From Methylomonas montana (GTDB taxonomy: Bacteria; Pseudomonadota; Gammaproteobacteria; Methylococcales; Methylomonadaceae), in assembly GCF_030490285.1 (NCBI RefSeq), contig NZ_CP129884.1:4154001-4218000 (forward strand): DNA of 64,000 bases, read 5' to 3'. Positions within the stretch are counted from its first letter, which is position 1. Each line of letters opens with the position of its first letter. The notes under the pieces were generated by a model. It was given only the letters and a program-made list of their open reading frames with translations. It was not told where the DNA came from and ran no database searches. Made by a program: the position numbers and the translations under genes. Positions 18,958 to 28,106 of the stretch are shown here, in pieces.

Positions 18958-20031
18958 ATGCGTTGGTTTTACATACCAAATGAAAACACGGAAGGTGACC
19001 AAATTGGTCCGCGCATGGCGTTTGAAAAACTGTATCGCGAAGGCGTTTTTTCCGCGTACACCGCCTATTCTTATTTAGTGCGGCAAAATGCCTTAGGGAA
19101 CCATCATGACGCATTGAATGAACTCTTGGAGTCTGCCCGCGCTTTTGCGCCGAATGTCATATTTATTCAGCATCCCAGTAATCGCTATCCAATGGACAAG
19201 GGATTTTTGCAACAACTCAAGAGCATACCAAGCCAACCTAAATTGGTTTTATATGAAGAAGACCCTTATGGTTATTTGGTCAAACGCATGGATGCCACCG
19301 TGATAGCTGTTCTCTCTCAATCCGATATTTGTTTTTTGGGAGGAACAGGATATTTAGCGGATATGGCCCATAGTGCCGGAGCCAAAAAAATTCGATTTGC
19401 CTTGCATTCTTACGACAGTCATCGGTTTGGAACGCCGTGGCAACCAACGACAACCCGTCGCTATGACGCCATCATGATTGCCAATCTCCCTTGTCTAAAA
19501 CGGATACCCTGGCTACACGTTCCCGGTGGGCGAAGCAGGAAAAACACCGCACGCGGGCTATACAAATTTCTGGGCGATCGATTTGCGGTGTATGGTGGCG
19601 ACCTAGGTTGGCAGGGCGAGCCTTATTGCAAAGGAAAAATCCGATATGACGAGCAGGGAACCGCGATTCGTGATGCTTGGATGAGCGTTAACTGGGGACA
19701 GTACGATGGGATTGCCATGTACACTTCCGACCGCTTTCCGATTAGCCTGGCATGCGGAGTGCCACATATCACCAATTACCAACCCGGCTATGAACATGTG
19801 TTTGCCAATATTCCCGGCTTATTCGTCATTAAAAGCCCACGGGAGGCAGTAGATGTTGCACTGTACATCCTGAGCCTGACCGTCGAACAACGTAATGAAT
19901 TGGGTTTTCAGGCGGCCGAATACGCCCGCCAACACCTGGAAGTCACCGTAGTTTATGCCAATATGGTTTCTGTGATTCATGAGCAGCTGTTTGGTTGTCA
20001 CGCGCCTTCGGCCCAAGGCGAATCGCTGTGA
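18958..20031 (+). CDS. Putative glycosyltransferase, GT-B/CgeB-like
   Basis: A 357-residue protein starting at ATG 18958, which has a strong GAAGGAG ribosome site. It lacks GT-A motifs. The C-terminal half carries a GT-B-like segment: MYTSDRFPISLACGVPHITNYQPG, followed by SPREAVDVALYIL and a terminal YARQHLEVTVVYANMV. This resembles the end of glycosyltransferase family 1/CgeB-type proteins. The N-terminal half (FIQHPSNRYPMDKG, LVLYEEDPYGY) would bind the acceptor. The assignment is by weak pattern only. It is coupled to the next gene by a four-base overlap. Confidence 0.6.
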   Translation: MRWFYIPNENTEGDQIGPRMAFEKLYREGVFSAYTAYSYLVRQNALGNHHDALNELLESARAFAPNVIFIQHPSNRYPMDKGFLQQLKSIPSQPKLVLYEEDPYGYLVKRMDATVIAVLSQSDICFLGGTGYLADMAHSAGAKKIRFALHSYDSHRFGTPWQPTTTRRYDAIMIANLPCLKRIPWLHVPGGRSRKNTARGLYKFLGDRFAVYGGDLGWQGEPYCKGKIRYDEQGTAIRDAWMSVNWGQYDGIAMYTSDRFPISLACGVPHITNYQPGYEHVFANIPGLFVIKSPREAVDVALYILSLTVEQRNELGFQAAEYARQHLEVTVVYANMVSVIHEQLFGCHAPSAQGESL

Positions 20032-21260
20032 CATTACACATTGGCATTGCCGGGCCCATTGCCACAGAATACATTGCAGACTTGCTGACCGAAGGCGCTA
20101 GCGACCTACCGGTTGGTTATCCAGGTGCACCGCTCACAGGTGTTTTGATTACTGAATTATTAAGGCTAGGGTACAAAGTATCCGCTTTCACCACAGATCC
20201 TTCGCTCTATCCGCATTCAGGGCCAGTTAAAGCCAGCGGGGTAAATTTCGATTTCTACATTTGCCCCGCTCGCCCACGAGCCTGGCGCTTTAATAAGAAC
20301 CATGTCGGTCGTGCAATCGATGGTTTTGCTTATGAAAGACAGCAATTGTTTAATGCTATGAAATTAGCAAACCCCAACATTATTCATGCTCACTGGACCT
20401 ACGAATTTGCTCTGGCCGCCATCAAAACCGGACTGCCACATCTAATCACCTGCCATGATGCTCCGGCGGCAGTGCTTCGCCATACGCGCAGCCCCTATCG
20501 GGCCATTCGCTACCTAATGGCCCGCCAAGTGTTTTGGAAAGGACAGCATTTCTCCGCTGTTTCTAACTATATGTCCGAGGCTGTACAACATTACACAAGC
20601 CAAGCTATTAACGTTATTCCCAATCCATTAGCCAATTACGTAATATCTAACGGACGAATACGAACTAGGCCGCCAGTAAAACATATCGGTATGGTTTGTA
20701 ATGGCTGGGATGATCTTAAAAATCCCAAAGCGGCATTAATGGCTTTCGCCAAAATACATCGTAACGAGCCAATGTCGGAATTGCATCTCTTTGGCCGCGA
20801 GTTCGGTGCAGGGGAATCCGCGCAACAATGGTGTCAGCAGCAGGGGATCGCAGCCGGCATGATATTTCATGGTGCCACTCCGCATAAGCAGTTGATTGAA
20901 CGCCTTAATAGGCTGGACTTGCTGCTGCATCCCTCCCTGGAAGAATCCTTTGGCGTTGTAATTGCGGAGGCCATGGCGCTAGGCCTGCCGATAGTCGCCG
21001 GTAGCCGTAGCGGCGCGGTGCCCTGGGTAGTCGGTATCGACGAGACGACTGACAACCGCTGCTGCGCGGTACTGACAGATGTATCCGATCTGGCCAATAT
21101 TGCTTCAGCCATAGAAGAAGCATTTGATGAATATTATAGCGAGCGCTCATCATCAGGCCATACCCGAGCACTAAGGATGTTCGCACCCAAAGCGATAAGC
21201 GAATCGTACTTAGCAATGTACCGGCAGGCGTTGCTTACTGACACCATACCAAAAATCTAA
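20028..21260 (+). CDS. Glycosyltransferase family 4
   Basis: GT-B retaining transferase of about 410 residues. The N-terminal acceptor domain has an IIHAHWTYEFALAA strand-turn; the C-terminal donor domain holds HPSLEESFGVVIAEAMALGLPIVAG with the E-x7-E signature. The open frame begins earlier at 19995, but GTG 20028 overlaps the previous stop as GTGA and begins just before the first beta strand (TLHIGIAGP), so it is preferred. The sugar is unknown. Confidence 0.88.
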   Translation: MTLHIGIAGPIATEYIADLLTEGASDLPVGYPGAPLTGVLITELLRLGYKVSAFTTDPSLYPHSGPVKASGVNFDFYICPARPRAWRFNKNHVGRAIDGFAYERQQLFNAMKLANPNIIHAHWTYEFALAAIKTGLPHLITCHDAPAAVLRHTRSPYRAIRYLMARQVFWKGQHFSAVSNYMSEAVQHYTSQAINVIPNPLANYVISNGRIRTRPPVKHIGMVCNGWDDLKNPKAALMAFAKIHRNEPMSELHLFGREFGAGESAQQWCQQQGIAAGMIFHGATPHKQLIERLNRLDLLLHPSLEESFGVVIAEAMALGLPIVAGSRSGAVPWVVGIDETTDNRCCAVLTDVSDLANIASAIEEAFDEYYSERSSSGHTRALRMFAPKAISESYLAMYRQALLTDTIPKI

Positions 21261-21274
21261 TAGCCAAGACATAT

Positions 21275-21892
21275 ATGGCCGCGAAAATAATGTTTTATAC
21301 AGTTCTGCGTCTGCGTGACGCTGTCTTGAAAAGATGGTGGAATTTTAGTGGTCGATTACTGTTACGCGCATCTGGCGTTGACACTCAATATCGGACAATT
21401 CTTTACGGTTATCCCATCGTCACACTGTGTCCAGATAGTAAAGTGATATTTGGAGATGGAGTTATGCTTTGTTCGGACTCGCGCTTCACCGCCTTAGGCA
21501 GCTCCAGACCGGTAATAATTCGAACACTGAGGCCTAAATCGCAGATTACTATCGGTGCAAATACCGGGCTAAGTGGAACGGTCATTTGTTCGGCAGTTTC
21601 CGTAGAAATTGGCTCCGAATGTTTGCTAGGTGCTGATGTGCAAATATTTGACACCGATTTTCATAAAATAGAGCCTAAAAATAGGAGATTCGACAAGTCT
21701 CCCGATAAAGTCCGATGTGCGCCGGTGGTAATAGAAGACAACGTATTTATCGGCGCCGGCAGCAAAGTCATGAAAGGGGTCAAAATCGGTCGCAATAGTG
21801 TGATTGGCGCCGGGTCGATTGTGACAAAAGATATTCCTTGCAATTCTATTGCTGTCGGTAATCCCGCGAAAGTTATAGGGTCGGTGCTTTAA
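21275..21892 (+). CDS. Acyltransferase, left-handed beta-helix (hexapeptide repeat) family
   Basis: A 205-residue cytoplasmic O-acetyltransferase of the WcaF/maltose-acetyltransferase type, which would acetylate a sugar of the repeat unit. The first about 50 residues are helical. From about 55 on there are hexapeptide repeats, ending in NVFIGAGSKVMKGVKIG, SVIGAGSIVTKDIP and the terminal AVGNPAKVIG, typical of the family. The catalytic histidine is probably in the DTDFHKIE region. It is 14 bases after the glycosyltransferase. Confidence 0.86.
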   Translation: MAAKIMFYTVLRLRDAVLKRWWNFSGRLLLRASGVDTQYRTILYGYPIVTLCPDSKVIFGDGVMLCSDSRFTALGSSRPVIIRTLRPKSQITIGANTGLSGTVICSAVSVEIGSECLLGADVQIFDTDFHKIEPKNRRFDKSPDKVRCAPVVIEDNVFIGAGSKVMKGVKIGRNSVIGAGSIVTKDIPCNSIAVGNPAKVIGSVL

Positions 21893-21940
21893 AAGTTGTG
21901 GCCGAAAACCAATCCTGTTTTATATTAATTAAGCTTTGAC

Positions 21941-23218
21941 ATGATAGAAGTAATCGTTGCCTTATTTTTTTGCATTTTTATTATATTGCGGCCAACCGCC
22001 ATACCCTACTTAGCCTTGATCTATTTATTCATAAACGGCCTGGCTAGCCGAGCATTTATGAGTCACTTAAAAGTAACTTTGGGCAGCGTCAATGCATTCC
22101 CTTTAGACTTGCTTTATGCGCTTGCAGCAATATTTGCGTTGGTTTATTTTATAAAGTATTTTTATAGAAACACTAAAAGACCTAACGCATCGGAAACCAA
22201 GACAACAGCCATATTTGTTTTATTATTTATCTTTTTATTTGTCGGCAAATTAATGATCGGCTTTCTTAATAACCTACCATTCGATAGTTTGTTAAGAATG
22301 TTTATGACCGACACGCCGGCAATCTATTTTTTTCTACCGCTAGCGATCTATAAAGACGTTAGCCAGCTAAAGCGTTTAATTAAATTTGCTGTCTTTCTTT
22401 CGTTAGTGTTTCCACTCTATCAGCCCTTTTTACTAAATTCGGATGATACAAAACTGGCGTTGAACGCCCAAGATACGTTAAGACTTGGCTTTGGCGACGG
22501 CAACATCCTGCTGGGACTTGGCGCCATTGCTCTGCTTTGCTGGGAATATAAGAAATATCTTACCTTTCTTCCTCTCTCCGGCGTGATGATGCTTGGACAC
22601 CGATCGTCCTTCATAGCCATAGGTCTTGCATTTATGGCCTTATCTTTTTTTAAAGGAAAAAAAATTAAAACTCTCATTCTGATGGGGGTGGCAGGAGCGC
22701 TAGTTATTGTCATGCTTTCGATTCTCCAGGCGTTTGCCAATGTTAATATGCTGGACAAACTCCTAAGCCGTGTGGAACAAACCTTTGACCCCACTAAAAC
22801 CACTATTGTCCGCGCAAGAGTCATTACAACGGTAATCGAGGAGTTAGAAAAACGACCTTTTACCGGACTGGAATATAAAGAGCTTCAAGAAGTCATCAAA
22901 CGCTCAGAGTTTAGTCCGCGCGACTTCAATATTTATCACCCCCATAATTTTGTTTATTCTTCGTTAATGAATACCGGCATTATTGGCACTCTTTTACTGT
23001 TTACCATAATTTTCAGGTCAATGAAAACAGCTTATAAACTCGCGCGTACTGAAGTTTTTAAATTACAAGGCGCTTATTTATATAGTTATATTTTATTCTT
23101 TTTAATTTTTTCGGCGATGAATACCTCCATGACAACATGTGGATATGTCTTCTGGTTTTTATGCGGTGTTACTTTCTGGTTTTTTAATCAATATAAGGCC
23201 GCTAGGCAATCGTCATGA
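21941..23218 (+). CDS. O-antigen polymerase/ligase-like membrane protein (Wzy-type)
   Basis: A 425-residue protein of about 10-12 membrane helices with a long loop (about 280-335) ending in the YHPHNFVYSSLMNTGIIG motif. That histidine/asparagine motif before a C-terminal helix pair is typical of the Wzy/WaaL superfamily. In this locus, with a flippase and no ligase context, it is best read as the repeat-unit polymerase. It shares a four-base overlap with the next gene. Confidence 0.82.
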   Translation: MIEVIVALFFCIFIILRPTAIPYLALIYLFINGLASRAFMSHLKVTLGSVNAFPLDLLYALAAIFALVYFIKYFYRNTKRPNASETKTTAIFVLLFIFLFVGKLMIGFLNNLPFDSLLRMFMTDTPAIYFFLPLAIYKDVSQLKRLIKFAVFLSLVFPLYQPFLLNSDDTKLALNAQDTLRLGFGDGNILLGLGAIALLCWEYKKYLTFLPLSGVMMLGHRSSFIAIGLAFMALSFFKGKKIKTLILMGVAGALVIVMLSILQAFANVNMLDKLLSRVEQTFDPTKTTIVRARVITTVIEELEKRPFTGLEYKELQEVIKRSEFSPRDFNIYHPHNFVYSSLMNTGIIGTLLLFTIIFRSMKTAYKLARTEVFKLQGAYLYSYILFFLIFSAMNTSMTTCGYVFWFLCGVTFWFFNQYKAARQSS

Positions 23219-24099
23219 AAATCTGGATTTGCATACCCGTTTTTAACCGCATTGAATTTACTCTGAAATGTTTGGCAACCCTTAAAACGCAAACCTTTCA
23301 AAATTTCGGCGTGGTTATTTGCGATCACGGTTCCACGGATGGCAGCACGCAGCGCATCAACCGGGACTTTCCGGACGTGGTTGTGCTCAACGCCGACGAC
23401 AGTTTGTGGTGGACGGGGGCGATGAATCGCTGCGTTGAATACGTATTGCAACACGCCGCCGAGCAAGACTATCTATTGACCTTGAACAACGATACCGAGC
23501 TGCCGCCCGACTATCTGGCCGAATTAGCCGTCCAAAGCACTCAATACCCGCATGCGGTTTTAACCTCGGTGGTCCATGACGTCGCCACCGGCGAGCGTGT
23601 CAGCGACGGTTACCGTCAAAGTTGGCTGGCCGCAAAAGACCGGGCAGTGTCGTTTGAAAAACATCATCTGCCGGGCGACGACAACGTGATGGCCGTGACG
23701 CTGGCGTCCGGGCGGGGCACATTGTTTCCCATGGAGGTATTTCGGATTGTGGGTTTGTACGACGAGCGTCATTTGCCGCACTACGCCGCCGATTACGATT
23801 TCAGCCATAAAGCCCAACGGGCAGGCTTCCCGGCTTATGTGTGCAAGAGCTGTCGGGTTTTTTCCCATGTGGCCGCCACCGGCATGACGACGGTGCGTGA
23901 TACTTTGTCGTTAAAAGGCTTTATCACTTTTTTAACCAGTATTAAATCGCCCGCCAATCTGAAAACGCGTTGGTGGTATGGCTGGAATAATTGCCCGAAA
24001 GCGCTTTTTCCAAGTTATATCGTTTTGGATGTGATACGACTGGTTGGCGGTTATTTCAGGCATTTTTTGTTGATTAATGCCGAACTCAATAAAGTGTAA
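23215..24099 (+). CDS. Glycosyltransferase family 2 (rhamnosyltransferase-like)
   Basis: GT-A enzyme of 294 residues. Visible: IWICIPVFNRIEFTLKCL, VVICDHGSTDGSTQ, a DDSLWWTGAMN segment, and LLTLNNDTELPPDY with the metal-binding acidic pair. The C-terminal ADYDFSHKAQRAGFPAYV fits the YxDxDL-type acceptor region of GT2 enzymes adding deoxyhexoses, but the sugar is an inference. The composition returns to higher GC than the polymerase before it, so the locus is mosaic. Confidence 0.87.
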   Translation: MKIWICIPVFNRIEFTLKCLATLKTQTFQNFGVVICDHGSTDGSTQRINRDFPDVVVLNADDSLWWTGAMNRCVEYVLQHAAEQDYLLTLNNDTELPPDYLAELAVQSTQYPHAVLTSVVHDVATGERVSDGYRQSWLAAKDRAVSFEKHHLPGDDNVMAVTLASGRGTLFPMEVFRIVGLYDERHLPHYAADYDFSHKAQRAGFPAYVCKSCRVFSHVAATGMTTVRDTLSLKGFITFLTSIKSPANLKTRWWYGWNNCPKALFPSYIVLDVIRLVGGYFRHFLLINAELNKV

Positions 24100-24190
24100 A
24101 CCAACGTTCAAGGCCAATAGGCTGGGCCAAGGCTAACGCCTACCCAAGCTGGCCACCATGCAATTTCTAAAATTCAAATAGGAAACGTCT

Positions 24191-24886
24191 ATGTCATTTT
24201 ATGGCTACTACGCATCGCGCGATAGGAATAAATTTGGAGAAATCATAAAAAAGAAATTTGCTCAAATAGTATTTGATCTCACTGCAAAACATGGAACGAC
24301 AGACTCTATTTTAGAAATCGGTCCTGGCGACGGCTATGTGGCAGATATTGCATTGGCACAGGGAATCACTTATTCGGCGATTGAAGGTAGTTCAAAAATT
24401 GCCGAAAAATTGGCGGAAAGAAATATTAACGTGCACTGTTCTTTTGTTCCGCCACTACCAAACATCGGCAATGAAGTAAGCTGTTGCATACTGCTGCATG
24501 TGTTGGAACATATGGATAATCATGCAAAAGCGTCTGAATTACTCGGCAACATCCATGCAATATTGAAAGAAGACGGACTTATTATTGTGGCTGTGCCTGA
24601 TTATTTAAGCTGGGGAAAGCTGTTTTTTGATTGCGATTACACCCACTCTTATCCATTAACAAAAAGGCGTTTAAATAGATTATTTGAGGATAATGGATTT
24701 AGCATTATTTTGAATGAGCACTACTCAGGGTGTTATGTAGGAAAAATACCTTTTATTTTTGCAAAAATACTGAGTATTTTTTATTCGGATACGCTCAATT
24801 CAATTTTCTTTGGAAAAAGCGACTTGCTTTACCGGGGCGTTCTCACCTTCATGCCAAACTTATTGGTTGTCGCCAGAAAGTCCTGA
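24191..24886 (+). CDS. Class I SAM-dependent methyltransferase
   Basis: A 231-residue methyltransferase with the SAM-binding ILEIGPGDGYVADIAL motif at about 43-58 and the later CCILLHVLEHMDNH and LKEDGLIIVAVPDY segments seen in small-molecule and sugar O-methyltransferases of the UbiE/COQ5-like fold. A role in O-methylating the exopolysaccharide or its lipid-linked precursor fits the context. The start has a GGAAAC seven bases upstream. AT-rich compared with both neighbours. Confidence 0.82.
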   Translation: MSFYGYYASRDRNKFGEIIKKKFAQIVFDLTAKHGTTDSILEIGPGDGYVADIALAQGITYSAIEGSSKIAEKLAERNINVHCSFVPPLPNIGNEVSCCILLHVLEHMDNHAKASELLGNIHAILKEDGLIIVAVPDYLSWGKLFFDCDYTHSYPLTKRRLNRLFEDNGFSIILNEHYSGCYVGKIPFIFAKILSIFYSDTLNSIFFGKSDLLYRGVLTFMPNLLVVARKS

Positions 24887-24940
24887 TTGAAAATTCAGTA
24901 TTTATATTAAAAAAACGCTCACTAGTTCAGATTATCGCTG

Positions 24941-26083
24941 ATGAAAAAAGTAGTTTTGCTCAACTATAGATTGTTCCATTACCGCATGGAATTACTCAAC
25001 CGATTACGCAAGGTTTGCGCCGATCGAGGCATTGATATTCACCTTGTGCACGGCCAAGCAACAAAACGTGAAGAACAAAAGAAGGACTGCGGTTTTTTGC
25101 CCTGGGCCGACGTGGTGGTAAATCGCTATGTCTCCATCGGCAATAAAGACATCCTTTGGCAGCCTTTTCCAGCCAAACATCGCGATGCCGACTTGGTGGT
25201 GTTGATGCAGGAGAACCGGCTAATGTCCAATTACCCTTGGTTATTCCTGCGTGGCTTGCATCGATCAAAAGTGGCTTATTGGGGACATGGCCGCAATTTT
25301 CAGTCGACGCGTCCAACCGGCCTGTTCGAAAGGTGGAAGCAACTTCTAGTGGGCCGCGTCGACTGGTGGTTTGCTTATACCGACCTGACCAAGGCTATTC
25401 TGCTAGCCGACGGTTATCCGAGCGAGCGGATTACGGTGTTGGACAATGCCATCGATAACGAAAGCTTTGTGGCCGATTTGGCCGCGGTTTCCGATGCCCG
25501 CCTGGCAGACTTGCGCCATCAGCTTGATGTACCCGCAGACGCCCAAGTCGGTTTGTATTGCGGCTCGCTGTATCCCGACAAACGCCTGGATTACATGGTG
25601 GCGGCGGCCGACAAAATTCGGGCGGCATTGCCTAATTTTCATTTGCTGATTATCGGCGACGGCCCCAGTGCGGGTGACATTAAAGCGGCGGCGGCATCGC
25701 GGCCTTGGCTGCATTGGTTGGGCGTCCGCAAAGGCATCGAAAAAGCCGAATATTTTCGCTTGGCTCATCTGGTGTTAAATCCCGGATTGGTGGGCTTGCA
25801 TGTGCTGGATTCGTTTTGCGCCGGTGTGCCGATGGTCACCACCACCGATGCTCGTCACAGCCCGGAAATTGCTTACCTTAAAGATGGCGAGAACGGCTTG
25901 GTGGTGGCTGGCGATGCCGAAGTTTATGCCAATGCCATCATCGATTTATTCCAAAACCCGCCGCGCTACGCGCAGTTACAAACAAGAGCCCTTGCCGACG
26001 CGCAACGCTACACCTTGCAGAATATGGTGGAGCATTTTGCCGATGGGATTGAGCGTTGTCTGAATATGGAACGGAAGTTCTAG
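24941..26083 (+). CDS. Glycosyltransferase family 4
   Basis: A 380-residue GT-B enzyme. The donor half has AQVGLYCGSLYPDKRLDYMV, FHLLIIGDGPSAGDIKAAA and the VLNPGLVGLHVLDSFCAGVPMVTT signature region, in which the usual first Glu of E-x7-E is replaced. The N-terminus (VVLLNYRLFHYRMELLNRL) resembles mannosyl- or glucosyltransferases of exopolysaccharide loci. It starts 54 bases after the methyltransferase. Confidence 0.86.
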   Translation: MKKVVLLNYRLFHYRMELLNRLRKVCADRGIDIHLVHGQATKREEQKKDCGFLPWADVVVNRYVSIGNKDILWQPFPAKHRDADLVVLMQENRLMSNYPWLFLRGLHRSKVAYWGHGRNFQSTRPTGLFERWKQLLVGRVDWWFAYTDLTKAILLADGYPSERITVLDNAIDNESFVADLAAVSDARLADLRHQLDVPADAQVGLYCGSLYPDKRLDYMVAAADKIRAALPNFHLLIIGDGPSAGDIKAAAASRPWLHWLGVRKGIEKAEYFRLAHLVLNPGLVGLHVLDSFCAGVPMVTTTDARHSPEIAYLKDGENGLVVAGDAEVYANAIIDLFQNPPRYAQLQTRALADAQRYTLQNMVEHFADGIERCLNMERKF

Positions 26084-26142
26084 CAGTTAGCAGTGCTGAC
26101 GGATAAGTTTTTTAAAAATTGAAGACGAATGAGGAAACAATC

Positions 26143-26916
26143 GTGACGATGTCAGTTAATCGGATTATGGATATCCCTGTCTATTCAGGCCCGCCATCCG
26201 TGGTGTTGGAAGAGATGGATAGAGTAATCTCCGCTCGCAAAATGGGGGCTTATATTTCCATTACCAATACCGAGTCGATGTACCACGCTTTAAGGCGTCC
26301 AGATCATCTTAAATTTATTCAAGAAGCCAATTTTTCTTTATGCGATGGGGTGGGCGTGATTGCCGCCGGGTATTTTTGGGGGCTAAAGATCAACCGCTAC
26401 AACGGCCCCATCCTGCAGCTGGATTGCAGCGAATATGGCCAGTCCAGGGGATGGCGTCACTTCTTCTATGGCGGCAAGGAGGGCGTCGCAGAATTAATGT
26501 CCGAAAAACTTAAAGAACAGTTTCCGCAGTTGCAAGTGGTGGGCACTTATTGTCCGCCATTTCGCGAACTGACCGAGCAGGAAGACGAAGACGTGGTCAG
26601 GATGATCAACGAATGCCAGCCGGATATTGTCTGGGTCGGCCTGGGGTTAGTTAAGCAAGAGGCGTGGATTGCCAAGCATCTACACCGGGTGAAAGCGCCC
26701 TGGATGGTTGGCGTTGGCGCGTCATTCGACTATCACTCGGGCGCCGTGCCCTGGGCACCGCTCTGGATTCGGGCGCTGGGGCTGGAATGGGTTTTTAGAT
26801 TGATTATCCAGCCCAAGTTGCGTGCCAAGCGCTATTGGTGGTCGTTTGTGTTTGTTGCCGAGGCGGCATTGGCCGGGATGATGCAGCGGTTTCAAGGTGT
26901 AAAAGTTAATTCTTAA
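26143..26916 (+). CDS. WecG/TagA/CpsF family glycosyltransferase
   Basis: Family 26 transferase that adds a sugar, in known members often ManNAc or ManNAcA, to a lipid-linked intermediate. Clear motifs: NFSLCDGVGVIAAGYF, a GWRHFFYGGKEGVAE nucleotide loop, WVGLGLVKQE, and VGVGASFDYHSG with the C-terminal PLWIRALGLEWVFRL. The frame opens with TTG at 26119, but GTG 26143 is chosen because GAGGAA sits six bases before it; ATG 26149 is a near alternative. The protein is 257 residues long, usual for the family. Confidence 0.92.
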   Translation: MTMSVNRIMDIPVYSGPPSVVLEEMDRVISARKMGAYISITNTESMYHALRRPDHLKFIQEANFSLCDGVGVIAAGYFWGLKINRYNGPILQLDCSEYGQSRGWRHFFYGGKEGVAELMSEKLKEQFPQLQVVGTYCPPFRELTEQEDEDVVRMINECQPDIVWVGLGLVKQEAWIAKHLHRVKAPWMVGVGASFDYHSGAVPWAPLWIRALGLEWVFRLIIQPKLRAKRYWWSFVFVAEAALAGMMQRFQGVKVNS

Positions 26917-26927
26917 GGAGTGGTATT

Positions 26928-28022
26928 GTGGTTCGTGTAGCGGTTGTAGGTTTAGGAAAAATGGGCTTGTCGCATCTCGCCATTATCAAAGCACATCCGA
27001 ACGTGGAAGTTGCAGCGGTCTGCGATGCCGCAGGTTATGTTTTGGACGTGCTGAATAAATATACCGGCGTGCGCACTTTTACGGATTACGACGCCATGCT
27101 GCGCGACGCCGAACTGGATGCTGTCATTATCGCCACGCCATCCAGCATGCATGGCCCCATGGTGCGCAAGGCACTCGACCAGGGTTTGCACGTATTCTGC
27201 GAAAAGCCGTTCAGTGTGGATAGTCAAGAGGCGGATGAATTGGCGGCGTTGGCGGTCGAAAAAGGCGTCGTCAACCAGGTGGGCTATCACTACCGTTTTG
27301 TTGGGGCTTTCCAGGAAGTAAAGCGCCTTCTCGAGTTAGGCGCCATTGGCGAGGTATCGCATGTGCTCGCCGAAGCTTACGGCCCCGTGGTGATGCGGCC
27401 GAAGGGCAGTTCATGGCGCACCCAGCGCACGGCTGGCGGCGGCTGTCTCTATGACTACGCCGCGCACCCGCTCAACTTATTGAATTGGTATCTGGGCATG
27501 CCTCACGGTGTTGGCGGCAGCATATTGAACAGCATTTTTTCAAAAGAAACCGACGACGAAGTATTCGGCACACTGTATTTCGATGGTGGTAAGAGCGCGC
27601 AAATATCAGTCAACTGGAGCGACGAATCTTATCGGAAGATGAGCACGAAGATTAGTATTTGGGGCACAACCGGCCGGATTATTGCCGATCGGCAGGAAAT
27701 ACAGGTTTATCTGCGAGATACCGCAAGGATACCCGATGGTTATCAATTGGGTTGGAATGTTCGCAATACCACCGAATTGACCGATGAAGTTTGGTTCTAC
27801 GTCAGAGGCGAAGAATATTCGGCGCAACTCGATTATTTCGTTAACTGTATTGCGGAAAAACGCTTGGAAAACGTCAATTCATTTACCAGCGCCGCAGAAA
27901 CCGACAAGGTCATCGCCATGATGATTGCCGATGCACAAAAAGGCGCGTCGGTCGGTAATGACCAGGTTTTGTCGGTCGCTCCCACCAAGAAACGCGGCAT
28001 CTTTTCTTTTTTGCAATCTTGA
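26928..28022 (+). CDS. Gfo/Idh/MocA family oxidoreductase
   Basis: NAD(P)-dependent sugar dehydrogenase of 364 residues. The Rossmann loop VAVVGLGKMGLSHLAII opens the protein, followed by the EKPFSVDSQEA segment with the family EKP motif and the NQVGYHYRF substrate strand. It starts 11 bases after the WecG-type gene, with AAGGAG upstream. It probably makes or modifies a nucleotide sugar for this polymer. The specific substrate is unknown. Confidence 0.9.
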   Translation: MVRVAVVGLGKMGLSHLAIIKAHPNVEVAAVCDAAGYVLDVLNKYTGVRTFTDYDAMLRDAELDAVIIATPSSMHGPMVRKALDQGLHVFCEKPFSVDSQEADELAALAVEKGVVNQVGYHYRFVGAFQEVKRLLELGAIGEVSHVLAEAYGPVVMRPKGSSWRTQRTAGGGCLYDYAAHPLNLLNWYLGMPHGVGGSILNSIFSKETDDEVFGTLYFDGGKSAQISVNWSDESYRKMSTKISIWGTTGRIIADRQEIQVYLRDTARIPDGYQLGWNVRNTTELTDEVWFYVRGEEYSAQLDYFVNCIAEKRLENVNSFTSAAETDKVIAMMIADAQKGASVGNDQVLSVAPTKKRGIFSFLQS

Positions 28023-28106
28023 TAGCTCAAGTTCAGCGGACGAACAGACTCCGCTTTTGCAATGTTAAATAATATGGCAACCCTTTGAGGTTTGGAGTTT
28101 TTTTGA

